Assembly (NCBI GenBank): GCA_003427395.1
Contig: BFEA01000186.1
Coordinates: forward strand, 1,155,088-1,184,745
Direction: 5' to 3'
Origin: Chara braunii
Taxonomy: Eukaryota; Streptophyta; Charophyceae; Charales; Characeae
DNA length: 29,658 nt
Both the position numbers and the translations under genes were made by a program. The notes under the pieces are model-generated. The model saw nothing but the letters and a program-made list of their open reading frames with translations, made no database searches and was not told the DNA's origin. Below, piece by piece: positions 19,291 through 28,728 of this stretch; within the stretch, counting starts at the first letter, position 1; each line of letters starts with the position of its first letter.

Positions 19291-20004
19291 AGTTTATGCT
19301 TGGGATCTTTCTGGCTGTCATTCTGCTTTAGCGTCGGGGCCGTGGAAGTCCCAAGAAAGAGGCGCTTTCGTGCGGCTCCCCTGACCGTGTCAGACACGAT
19401 TGCCTATTTCTGCCTGGTGGTTTTACTCTCTTTTACTTCCTATTCTAAATTAGGACACTCTTTTACTTTCGTTTTTTCGTTTGTTCGTTTCCAATCATTT
19501 CTCCATTTCTTTCTGTCAAGGGAGGCTAGCCATGCTGCCATGGCAATACTCTTAAAAAAATTTCCTTGTAGCATTGTGGAACTTGTCGGCCCCAGGTCTC
19601 ATTCAGAGTTATTTGATTTCATTCACATAGTTCTGTCTGGACTCAAACTCAGGTCTGTATTTCAACAGTTCATGCAGTGTACCTATAGAGCTACCTAGGC
19701 CAGTTGGTTTGCCAAAGCAAATTTCAATCCCCGCTGAAGAACATTAAAAAAACACTTTCCATGGATAATCATTCCATGTATCATCAATCCAAACGGGTGT
19801 ACCCAGAGTAGGCATGCTTCCCCCCCAAAAAAAACAAAACAGTAGGGGTGCTCCTCCTTCCTCTGCCTCGTTTCCTGACTGTGTCAGAGGGGCCTTCAAC
19901 AATAACCTGTCTGTCGGTCGAGAACGAGAACGGCACCACCCCCCACCCCCTCCAGAAAGAAAAAGAAAAAAAGAACGAAAAGATGCCCCTCTCTTTTGCG
20001 GTCA
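19291..20004. other. No gene recognised
   Basis: Frames of 60-130 codons are open on the plus strand but carry no domain and are Ser/Phe-rich. I see no repeat end apart from the MITE-2 end at 19265-19290. Confidence 0.45.
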
Positions 20005-20633
20005 TGAGGGGATACTCACACTGGGACCTATAATCCCAAATCCCCCCCCCAAAAAGGGTAGCGGGCTGATCACACAGGTTTGCCGAAGTACCAAATGTAC
20101 TATTGGTGTGCCCATTTGTCAGCGACCTGGGAAGCCGTGAGGCAACGGATTTTCAGTCACGTCCGGAGGTGATCGTGAATGCCCTATTTACTTTTTCGCT
20201 TTTTCTTTGAAAATTGGCAAAAATTTGTTCACAAAAGTTCTTGCACAATTTGTGGATGGCGCCGTGTGACCATCCAAGTACCAAATCCCATTTCTCCAGA
20301 CGGCCGTGACTTGTCGCATCTGAAAAGGTACAGCAATGCGATGTGAATCATGCCCAAAACCTCAGATAGGCGGCCATTCGCAAATCCGCATATTTTGCGG
20401 ATTTTGGGTCGCAGTGTGAGTATGCCCTCACACTGCCCTAAAACTACGAAGTATGCGGATTTGGAAAAGCGGGATTTGTGGTTTTGGGCATGCCAGTGGT
20501 CACACTGCTGGACAAGGTCGCGCCCCTGTGCAGAAATGGGGATTTGGTGCTTCGCTGGTCACACAACCCCACCCCTAAACTGTGCTTTTTTTTTGGTTAA
20601 TTTTTTAATAGGAAATGGCCAAATACCCCTATT

Positions 20634-20965
20634 AGTTGAGATATATGCCAAAATGCCCCTAAATGATGTGGGTAGAGCGGAATGGCCTCTAAGAAAAAAG
20701 ATATTTTGTGAAATACCCCTGGTGTCGGTTGGATCCCCGTCTTTGCAATATATACTCCTATGGGGTACCGTCCAACTTTGCAAAATGCCCCAGTACTTGC
20801 CAACTTCTCGTAGGCTCTATTGCAAAAGGCCAAGGCCCAAATGGGGAGGTCCAGATTGCAAAGTTGCACACCCGCCTGACAGGGGCACAACACCAAGATT
20901 TCGGCCCAAAAGGGCATTCCACTCTACCCACATCTTTCAGAGGCATTTTGGCATATATCTCAACT
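20634..20965. mobile_element. Nested inverted-repeat element, 54 bp arms about 91% identical
   Basis: Left arm 20634-20687 (agttgagatatatgccaaaa, later gatgtgggtagag) and right arm 20912-20965 are inverted copies, differing at 5 of 54 positions by my count. Between them are about 220 bases with words such as aaatacccct and aaaatgcccc. It lies inside the larger foldback. No coding sequence is seen and no target duplication was identified. Confidence 0.75.
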
Positions 20966-21178
20966 TATGACGGTCCCGTCTTTTATTTGCCTTCTGCACA
21001 TCTTCACGCCTGGACGGATGAATCTTGCCAGAACTTTTGTGAACGAATTTTGGCAAATTTTCAAAGAAAATGTGGAAATATAAATAAGCATTTGTGGTGA
21101 CCACAAAATCCCATGCCCCGTGGCTTTCCAAGCCGATGACAAATAGGCACACGAATAATGCACTTGGGGATTTGGGAA

Positions 21179-21578
21179 GGTCTCGCTGCACTACTCGCCA
21201 CTCACAAAAAAATGGGAGAGTGTGCACGGAGAGCTGAAACCGAAATCATGATTTTTGCCTCACTGCTCCACTCTCCGAGACTCTTGTTCGTGAGTGCACA
21301 AGCAGACAGAGTGACAGTGCTTGAGGACTCAGCGTGATCTGCATTTGTCCGTCCAGACTCCAGGCACACTCTCCGAATTCGGAGCATCTTGGAGAGTGGT
21401 GTTGAGGTCCATCCGAAAAAAGAAGGTTGCAGGCTGGGCACTCTCTGATTTCGGAAAGTGCACTTGGAAGGTCGTTTCTGATGGCTATCCGAGTTCCTTT
21501 CCAGGTTTTTTTCAGATAGTTAGTGCAGCTGTGAAAAACTCTCCGATTTCGGAGTGTGGAGAGTAGTGCAGAGATACC
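21179..21578. mobile_element. MITE-3, about 400 bp
   Basis: The left end ggtctcgctgcactactc (21179-21196) and the complement of the right end (ggtatctctgcactactc, ending at 21578) match except at two or three positions. The interior carries ctccgaattcggag (21371-21384, a perfect palindrome), ctccgatttcggag (21541-21554) and related tcggagag words. No clear target duplication is visible. The terminal sequence is almost the same as the complement of the MITE-2 right end. Confidence 0.65.
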
Positions 21579-21644
21579 CTATATATGTTTTCTTTGTGAT
21601 TTTGGGAATATGGGTCGCAGACTCGCCATGGGCATATGCCCTGA

Positions 21645-22740
21645 GGCGAAAATAGAATAGAACACCCAGCCCTTGGGTGAACGTTCAATACACATGTAAC
21701 TGTTTATAAACAGCTCAGTCCACAAGAACTCGGAGGAATACGATAACTTTAGGGGCTACCTCCAATAAAAAAAAAGAGTTGACATCTGGCTCGTCGGGCT
21801 CCACAACTAGTCTGTTAAAAAAAGGCTGCAGACTGCAGTCACCTGGGCCCACTAAGGGCATACTCAGACCAAGACCTTATGGATTCGTTCGCGGGAGTCC
21901 CAGCTGGTGTGACTAAATGCGTTGAGCCAACACCCTGCTTGGCTGTATCAGATTAGAATACTGGTAGTGTGACCCTGGGACGTGCATAAGGAACGGGGCG
22001 TTGATAATGGTCCAGGCCCATCCCAGGAAAGAATGTATAAAGAATAAGAACAGCACACAACAACAACTCCCAGATCACACTCGATGTACTTTGGGGGGCA
22101 CTACCAGAGGTTTCTTTTAGTTTTGTTAGTTCTGGATTCGTGCCACAGCCAGGACACCAAAAGATAATATAGCTCTTAACTGCAGCTGTTAGATTTGTGG
22201 GCTGCCTGAAAAGATCTGCTATCTCAGTTTTGTAGGGATAAAGGGAAGAGAAAAAGAACGTACTGCTTCCTAGGCCAGAAACAAGGACCCTGGGCGTTTG
22301 GGCGACAAAATGATAGTGTGGGCATCGCCAGTGTCAAGAGACTATTCTTTTTCGTCTGCTGATTCTTTTTGAATTCTCTTTGACATTTTATTAAATTCTT
22401 CTAACCCCCCTATCTCTAGGTTGGATCTGTTAGATCCAATGTCGACAGTGTGTCACTCATATCACACTGTAGTAGGATTCTAAACTAAACCCTGACTCGT
22501 GTGACTTGGCCCTGGGACATGACTTCCAATCACAGCTGTGCAGAGAACATTAGCATGGCGCCTTGTTAAATACGATGAGCCCAAATCGAACGGGAACACA
22601 ACGGCTGCTGCCTGATCCCTGTATTGCTATCACCCAGAACGCATGCTTGTTCACATTTCTCAGCCCAGTTAGCAGGATTCCTAATCTCTGGCCGTAGATC
22701 TTCCTAACCTATGTCCAGTAATCCGGAGCCCACGGTAGGC
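21645..22740. other. No gene; one solitary MITE-like end
   Basis: At 21856 gggcatactcagaccaagac follows a TAA. It resembles the outer end of the 20008 foldback, but I find no matching right end. The rest has no recognisable gene, RNA or repeat. Confidence 0.4.
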
Positions 22741-23913
22741 AAGTTTTGGACCTCACCCCTGTGAGCGCTCTCTGAAGGGGATGATGATCTGGATGCGAGG
22801 AAGTGAGGGTGCACACCCGGCCCACCTTGGCCTTTTGCTGCACGTCCTCAGTGTACACCCGCCCCACCTTGGCCCTTCCCTGTGCAATGAACCCAGATCG
22901 TGAAGACAGTTGTCAACAATGCAAGTCCGAATGAGTGTCAACCTGCTGATGATTATCAATAATCGTATTCGTGTCCAGATACCCAAGAGAAGAGAAGACA
23001 TACACAGACGAGATAGATGAGAGGGAGGAAAGACTTAGAGTGGGGAAGATAGAAATAATGCCCACTTCTTCTTCGGGCGTCCTTCACGATCACCACCTCA
23101 ATATTCAATAATCTGAACGAGTATCTGAAGTAACCTCAATGTGCCACGTGGCACGTCTAGTCAGTCCCTCATCAACGATGGAGCATTGTCAACATGACGA
23201 CAACCAGGTAAGTATCCACGATCTCTCCACAGTCTTCATCTCCTCCTGAATGACGATAATCAGAACAGAAACACAAGTCACATAGCTTTGCCTCGTCAAC
23301 CAATAGTACACGTGGCAGCAGCCATGTCAGCGACGGCGCATGGCAGCTGCCACGTCCGCATGCCAAGAAGACAGGTACAAGCCAGCCACCAAGCCGGACC
23401 AGCAACGCGTCGCCGTAGACATAATGCCAGCACAGAGCCAGCGCTCAGCCAACTTCGCAACGTCGAGCGAGAGTCGTTGTCAACGCGTGAAGACAACATC
23501 GACGTAAGACAAAATGAATGTCAAAGCCAAGAAAGTCGGCGCTTATGTAGCATTGACTCGGGGTCTGGGCCCCGGATGCTACCACCCTCGACCGTCCAGA
23601 TTTCGATACAAACTAAGGCCCAAATTGATTTGAAACCGGATTCCCTTCGGCCTGGATGCTTGTCTGGGTACCTGCGCACGAAGGGCCTGGGTGCGATACC
23701 TTTGACTTTACAGTTAATTTTGACCCTTGAATTGTCTGTATGCAGCGTTCGGTCGCACAACCAAACGTGACAGCCTTAGGAGTGGGCGTGTCTTGGTCAC
23801 ACAGCCCAACTCAGGTCTGCGTTGCCTGGGGCTGAGTTCTGGGCCCCAGGCTACTTCTGAACAGGGTATCTGCATTCCTGCTGGCCCATTTTCGAATTCC
23901 ACCGCAAAAATAT
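22741..23913 (-). other. Probable 3' flank or LTR of the chromovirus
   Basis: This region directly follows the end of the chromodomain frame, so a 3' LTR is expected here. It has no coding content. It contains a 14 bp palindrome gtgccacgtggcac (23141-23154), a hairpin cctgggg/ccccagg near 23828-23853, and a 42 bp tandem pair near 22810-22890 (cacccggcccaccttggcc and a variant). I found no matching sequence beyond the 5' side of gag, so the LTR call rests on position only. Confidence 0.35.
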
Positions 23914-24130
23914 TTAAGACTTTAATGCTCGCTCATAAGTAACGACAATAGCAGGAGCAGTTTCAAGTAGTTCTCGTTTACTAAACCATTTGTCCTCAGA
24001 TGGTGCCTGAGACTTAAAATGTACCTTGAACTGCTTCTGAGGTCGTCCACGCCCTCCCGTAGAAAAGTAACATGCTCTATGGTTTTATCTACCTCATATC
24101 TGCCTTCCATAAATGGCGGAATCATAGAGG
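23914..24130 (-). pseudogene. C-terminal chromodomain, frameshifted
   Basis: Chromodomains guide some gypsy elements to methylated-histone chromatin. The text RYEVDKTIEHVTF begins a typical domain. A one-base loss in the A run at 24063-24066 then shifts the reading, so the last roughly 45 codons of the open frame are unrelated. In the other frame the expected continuation can be read, including RPQKQFKVHFKSQAPSEDKW and a following helix-like part, to a TAA at 23914-23916. The family call is by pattern. Confidence 0.75.
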
Positions 24131-25073
24131 GTCTGTTAGGAAATTCATTCCCTTCTACATAGGGCATCAGTTTGGACGCGTGAAAAACAGGATATGTTTT
24201 GAGATGAGGGGGAATATCAATGCGATAAGACGGTCGCTCTGCATCTCCAATTACTTTGAGAACTTCCAAGGGTCCAAAATAGACAGGAAGCAATTTCTGG
24301 GACACATTTTTCTCTAATGAAAACTCTTTAGATTTTACCCAAACCAGATCACCCTCTTTGAATGTAGACGATCGACGGTGCATGTTGGCTTGTTCAATCA
24401 TCCGTAGTTGAGCTTTCCTTAGATTATCTTTAACTTTCTGAATGTCCTCCTGAAACAATATTGCATATTCTCGGGTCCCTGGGGGTAACCGAAGGAACTG
24501 GTTCCGGTTTAATACATCAATGGGACGTTTAGGTTTCCTCCTTTTGTGAAGTGCATTCGGGGTTCGTCCAGTGGAAGTGTGGACACTATTGTTATATGCA
24601 CTAGCAATTTCGGGTAAGTTCTCGTTCCAATCAATCTGATCGGGTCTAACATACATACGCAAAAGTTGTTGGCACAGGCGGTTCATTTATTCAATCTGGC
24701 CATTTGTTTCGAGATGCCTCCCTGATGACATGGTCAGCCGCGTGCCATAAACTTCGATCAACTTTTGTCATGGCAGACTGGTGAACCTGACATCACGATC
24801 AGACACCATGGATTTAGGGAACCCATACTCAGTGACCCATCACATCTGAAATTTTAAAATGACAAGTTTAGTACGTATTTCTGTTGGTAAGGGAACAAAC
24901 ATAACATATTTAGAAAAACGGTCCACAATTACCATAACTTGACTATTACCATTGCGACTTTTAACCAGACTCATGAAGTCAATTGAGATAGACTCAACTG
25001 ATTCGCTTGGTATAGGTAATGGCTTGAGAAGTAGTGAATTACTCTCGTATCGTATAATGAGACTTTTCTTCAA
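24064..25073 (-). pseudogene. Chromovirus integrase core
   Basis: The integrase catalyses DNA insertion. The zinc-binding N-terminus is missing (internal deletion between about 25085 and 25200). The core begins LLLKPLPIPSESV and shows the three acidic residues: ISIDFM (first Asp), SMVSDRDVRF (second Asp) and RHLETNGQIE (Glu). In-frame stops lie at 24840-24842 (TGA), 24768-24770 (TGA, where the family has Trp) and 24687-24689 (TAA). After the last stop 254 codons are open, including WNENLPEIASAYNNSVHTST, a basic domain and the conserved YRIDIPPHLKTYPVFHASKL that precedes the chromodomain. Confidence 0.9.
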
Positions 25074-25200
25074 ATTAGTTTGGAAAAAGATTGTACTTAA
25101 TTTTCATACATTATGAGTATTGACCACACTTACGGACTGGTGGAGAGGCCTTTGGCCCGGAGCTGGCGACTTTGTCAGATGGCAGTCGTGTCTACATAAA

Positions 25201-25500
25201 TTATATGGGCCTATACCCCTTGCCGTCATCTTGCTGGAGAACGGCACCAATCCCATATTGACTTGCGTTAGTGGTGACAATGAAAGGTAAAGACGGGTCA
25301 ACAATCTTAAGGACAGGGTAGTGAGTCAGTGCATACTTCAGTTTTCGAAAGGAAGACTCACAATTCTTATCCCACAACCAGATAGTTTCTTTCTTTAACA
25401 ATCTTCGCATTGATGCAGCAATCAGTGAGAAGTTTCTGACAAACTTCGTATAATAACTAGCTAGACCGAGGAAAGATCGTCGTTCTGTAATAGACTTAGG
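25201..25500 (-). pseudogene. Chromovirus RNase H, N-terminal part only
   Basis: In the same frame as the RT, after the TAA, the text reads RSFLGLASYYTKFVRNFSLI, then FIVTTNASQYGIGAVLQQDD. The first catalytic residue of Ty3-type RNase H is normally Asp in the Thr-Asp-Ala-Ser block; here the codon at 25267-25269 is AAC (Asn), a G-to-A change. The frame stops at a TAA (25201-25203), and the rest of RNase H is absent. Confidence 0.85.
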
Positions 25501-26424
25501 TTATGACCAATCTCTAATTGCTGATATATTTTTTTCTTCCGGCTTTACACCTTCTTCGTTTACTATGTGTCCTAGGTATAACACTTCGGACTTAGCAAAC
25601 TCTGACTTCTTTGAGTTGATCTTAAAGTTGCCCTCACGCAACTTCCCTAGCACCAGACGAAGGTGTTTCTCATTATCCTCTAGTGTTTTACTATACACTA
25701 GAATATCATCGAGATAGATAATGACAAACTTATCCAACTATTCACGAAACAAGTCATTCATTGACCTTTGAAAAGTGGTAGGGGCATTCGTTAATCCGAA
25801 GGGCATTACCACGAACTGATAATGGTCATACCTGGTCCGGAAAGCGGTCTTATGCTGATCGGAGGGTTCCACCTCGATCTGGTGATACCCATATTTCAAG
25901 TCGATTTTGCTAAAGTACCTGCATCCTTGTAACTTGTCAAGTAAGTCGTCAATGCACGGAAGCAGTTCAACATTCTTAACAGTGACGACATTCAACCCTC
26001 TGCAGTCTGTACAGAGATGTAACTCACCTTCCTTCTTAGGTACAAACAAGACAGGAGCATCATAAGGAGAGGAACTAGGGTGAATCCATCCTTTTTCTGT
26101 TAAGTCTTGCAGTTGTTTCTTTAATTCCTCAAGTTCCCTAGCAAACATTCGGTACATAGGGCTCTTGGGAATCTTACTACTAGGAATAATTTCAATGGTA
26201 TGCTTAATTGCATGCTCAATTATTCCTGTTGGTTCAGTGAGTAATTCTTTATACTCATCCAAAAGTTTCTCAATCGAAGGAGGGCAGGAAGTAGAACATT
26301 CTCCTACTTTCTTCACTAAGACCATCATTACTTCCTGTTTCAGTTTATTCTTTGAAACCATTGAACGAAATGCGGGATAACTCATACAACAAAAAGAGAG
26401 ACTAGAGTTAGAGCCATACAGCAA
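25501..26424 (-). pseudogene. Chromovirus reverse transcriptase
   Basis: The RT core is well preserved: [17 protein letters not shown] (entry segment), [44 protein letters not shown] (motif A), [20 protein letters not shown] and YLDD at 25705-25716 (catalytic). A TAG at 25738-25740 breaks it six codons before YLDD. The frame continues on the other side to a TAA at 25501-25503 near the end of the thumb (EFAKSEVLYLGHIVNEEGV). The C-terminal side matches Ty3-type connection sequence. Confidence 0.92.
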
Positions 26425-26448
26425 AAAGAGAGACTAGAGTTAGAGCCA
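26390..26448 (-). repeat. 32 bp tandem duplication between protease and RT
   Basis: The word caaaaagagagactagagtt plus the next seven bases occurs at 26390-26416 and at 26422-26448, period 32. The protease frame (class 2) and RT frame (class 0) differ by exactly the shift produced by 32 inserted bases, so this explains why the RT is out of frame with the protease. Confidence 0.9.
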
Positions 26449-26498
26449 GACTTATGAAACCATTTAATTGGTTTCAAATCAGATTGTGCATCACGCAA

Positions 26499-27326
26499 TT
26501 ACACAATCTTTTCTTTGAACTTGATATCTGGGTTGACTTCCTCGTGCCAATCCATTCCGAGAATGAAGTCAAACGGTAAATTCTTTTCTACAAGGAAGGA
26601 TACCTCGTGTAGAATATTTTTCCCTTCCCTGGTTCGAAATCGACATTTGACACGATCAACACACTGCGAGATAGTGATCGTGCGGCTGTCAGCTAAGACA
26701 GACGTGATAGGTCGAGACAGTTCTTTCACCTTCATTCTGAGATGCAACTTGCGTATTGCTTTCTAGGATATATAGGATCGCGTTGATCCTAAGTCCAGGA
26801 GGAGGAGAAGGAACAAGAAGAGGAGGACGAAGAAGAAGAGGAGGAGAAGGAGACAGGAGAAAGGAGGAGGAAGATATGGCAGAAGCTGTGGAGGAGGAAA
26901 GGGGAGAAGAAGAAGAGGAGGAGAAGGAAGAAGAAGAGCAGGATGACAAGGAGGAGGAGGAGGAGAACTACCTGGACAAAAAAAAGAAAAAGAAAAAGAC
27001 GTGCCACTTGGCACGTCAACGTTAGAGTAGGATGAGTACAAGGAGGAGGAGGAGGAGGAGGAGGAGGAGGAAGATACGGCAAAAGTTGTACGTGCAATTT
27101 CTACATCCGCGAGTTGTAGATCACCCTTAGATTTCGATTTCTTAGCCCACGAGCTTCGTAATGCTAGCAACTCGTTACCAAGCTCGTCAGGAGAGTCGTC
27201 CAGAGAGACAATGCATAAGATAGGTTCAGGGTGTTCCGGACGATGGGCCGAAGAAAAACCATCCTTTGCCATGCGAGTCAAAGGGTTGGAAGGGGTCATA
27301 GGCGCCTTACCTTCATCTTTATCCAA
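26499..27326 (-). pseudogene. Chromovirus protease region with long Ser-rich spacer
   Basis: The segment opens with a linker (AHRPEHPEPILCIVSLDDSP, WAKKSKSKGDLQLADVEIAR), then a Ser run and a Pro/Leu/Phe stretch encoded by a GAG/AGG microsatellite. It then reaches the active-site block LLDLGSTRSYIS (aspartate codon 26793-26795). Retropepsins have Asp-Ser/Thr-Gly; here the middle residue is Leu, one C-to-T change from Ser. A TAG at 26763-26765 follows, and the frame continues with the second half (PITSVLADSRTITIS, PFDFILGMDWHEEVNPDIKF), typical of Ty3 proteases. The catalytic Asp is kept, but the motif and frame are broken. Confidence 0.8.
26780..27075. repeat. Purine microsatellite (AGG/AAG)n inside the protease spacer
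   Basis: The plus strand is almost pure purine over most of 26796-26965 and 27030-27070, mainly gga, gaa and agg triplets. Between the two tracts is the inverted repeat gacgtgcc-actt-ggcacgtc (26999-27018). On the coding strand it gives Ser-, Leu- and Pro-rich text. It probably expanded from a short Ser-coding run. Confidence 0.9.
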
Positions 27327-27359
27327 ACCCTTAAGACTCAGTAGGAGCAGATGCTACTC

Positions 27360-28728
27360 CTACAGGCGGCTCATTTTTGGGTCACGGATTAACGGGCACC
27401 ATGCAATCACATGCCCTGCAGTACCACACTTCAAGCACTGTGCATTATCCATTCGTTCCTGCCAAGTTTCTTGTGATAGTCCCATTTTTTCCCATGACTT
27501 CCTGACCGCAATTCTGGAATGCTCAAGAAACGAGCGTGGTTTCTTCTTCTTCACCGGTGGTCGTGGTCCTCCCTTGCTAACCACTGCAGCAGTGACTTCC
27601 CCTTTCCTTGACTCACTGCTGCTCGCCACACCCTCAACCTCCAATGGCCACTTCTCCATAGTATCGTTATCAAAGACGACGAGGGTGTGGTCCTGGCGCT
27701 TTTGGCGCCAAAGTATCCGCTTACCTGCACCTGCACCACCACCAAACTTAACAACTGATGCATACAAATTCTTTACCTGAGAAGTCATTTGCTCTCGTTG
27801 GAGAGCCAAATCACGAAACTGCCTATAATTATACTTGTTGGATTTCGACTCTAACATGAGTTGTCCGCGAATGGGCTCGGGCAGAGCGAGGGAGTAGATG
27901 TACAAGACTTGGTTGTCTTGCAGGTTCAATCCAGGAACATGCAGCAACCGGTCAACTTCCCTAGACAAGGATTCCACAGAGGTCCAATGTTTCTAACCAA
28001 TTGTGGTGAGCCGGTCAAAGGTCTTATCGGTCGTTGTCTTGTCTAGGACGCGTTCCTTGATCTTACCAAGGAACTGTTTCAGAGTCAATATCCCAACCCA
28101 TTCCCCAATGTTATCGAATCCCGCTGCATTGGCTTCGACCAAAACCCATTCCTTCGCTTCCTCCCCGAGACAAGAGGTAGAAAAAGCAACTTGGGATTCG
28201 GGGTAAACAGGGGTCGTCCCGCAGTACGTTTGTATCTCGGCAACCCACAACAATAAAATTTCGTCTTTCTTGTTGCTGTACGTGAAAGGCAAATTCATTT
28301 TTACTTTCTCCTTCTTCTTGGGTTTGTCAGGTTGTGAGGTGGTGACTTTGCTTTCTCCGGGAGACTTCGACGGACTCGAAGGCTCCCCCTTTTTCTCTTT
28401 TGGTTTCTGTGTCTCTACCTGGAGATATTTCGTTACGTCTCCCAACAACTTCTTCGGCTTCTCTTCCTCCGGGAGATTTCGGCGGACTCGAAGGCTCCCC
28501 CTTTTTCTCTTCTGGTATCTATGTCTCTATTTGGAGAGACTTCGTTGTGTCTCCCAACAATTTCTTCGACTTCTCTTCCTTTCCTATTTCAACTTTCTCC
28601 GTCACTTGTTGTTTTCCTTTGACCAGGTTCGTGATTGTCTGTAATCCCGCGGCCACATCATCAATCCGTGCAACAGTCTGATCAATCTTCATCTCCAGGG
28701 GAGCGACGTAAGTCACAAGTTGAGCCAA
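27360..28728 (-). pseudogene. Chromovirus gag with CCHC zinc knuckle
   Basis: Gag forms the particle and packages element RNA. The upstream part (from 28728, possibly further, since no ATG is seen) reads AQLVTYVAPLEMKIDQTVAR. It then crosses a 112 bp tandem duplication into a lysine/serine-rich linker and a capsid-like region (KMNLPFTYSNKKDEILLLW, QVAFSTSCLGEEAKEWV). A TAG at 27993-27995 interrupts it; the same frame continues through LLHVPGLNLQDNQVLYIYSL to the knuckle CLKCGTAGHVIAWC (27396-27437), a standard C-X2-C-X4-H-X4-C. The last segment ends at a TAG (27360-27362), with a second TAG two codons later. Confidence 0.85.
28356..28579 (-). repeat. 112 bp tandem duplication within gag
   Basis: The block starting tccgggaga(c/t)ttcg at 28356 is repeated at 28468 with a few differences (shared words gcggactcgaaggctccccc and gtctcccaacaa). 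112 is not a multiple of three. The gag frame upstream (residue class 0) and downstream (class 2) differ by exactly the shift that this length produces, so the duplication accounts for the break. Confidence 0.9.

Larger units (their letters stand above)
20008..21641. mobile_element. Candidate foldback element with two nested insertions
   Basis: Two long imperfect arms are inverted copies. Words in 20093-20170 (attggtgtgcccatttgtca) and 20201-20244 (ctttgaaaattggcaaaaat) match the complement of 21096-21165 and 21027-21070. A possible outer end, ggggatactcacactgggac at 20008, resembles the complement of the sequence ending at 21641, and TGA flanks both. The centre is occupied by a second inverted-repeat element (20634-20965) and the right arm is followed by MITE-3. 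The arms are clear; the outer ends are tentative. Confidence 0.5.
23914..28728 (-). mobile_element. Decayed Ty3/gypsy chromovirus internal region
   Basis: Read on the minus strand, the order is gag with a CCHC knuckle, aspartic protease, reverse transcriptase, RNase H (truncated), integrase core and chromodomain. That order and the terminal chromodomain identify a chromovirus-type LTR retrotransposon. The gag and protease frames are the same apart from stops, which suggests a single gag-pol polyprotein in the active form. At least eight in-frame stops, two frame-changing tandem duplications, one internal deletion and one frameshift make it inactive. Flanking LTRs could not be paired. Confidence 0.92.

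Noticed and set aside
26756-27025. Plus-strand Glu/Lys-rich frame
   Set aside because: It is the complement of the microsatellite inside the chromovirus protease spacer.
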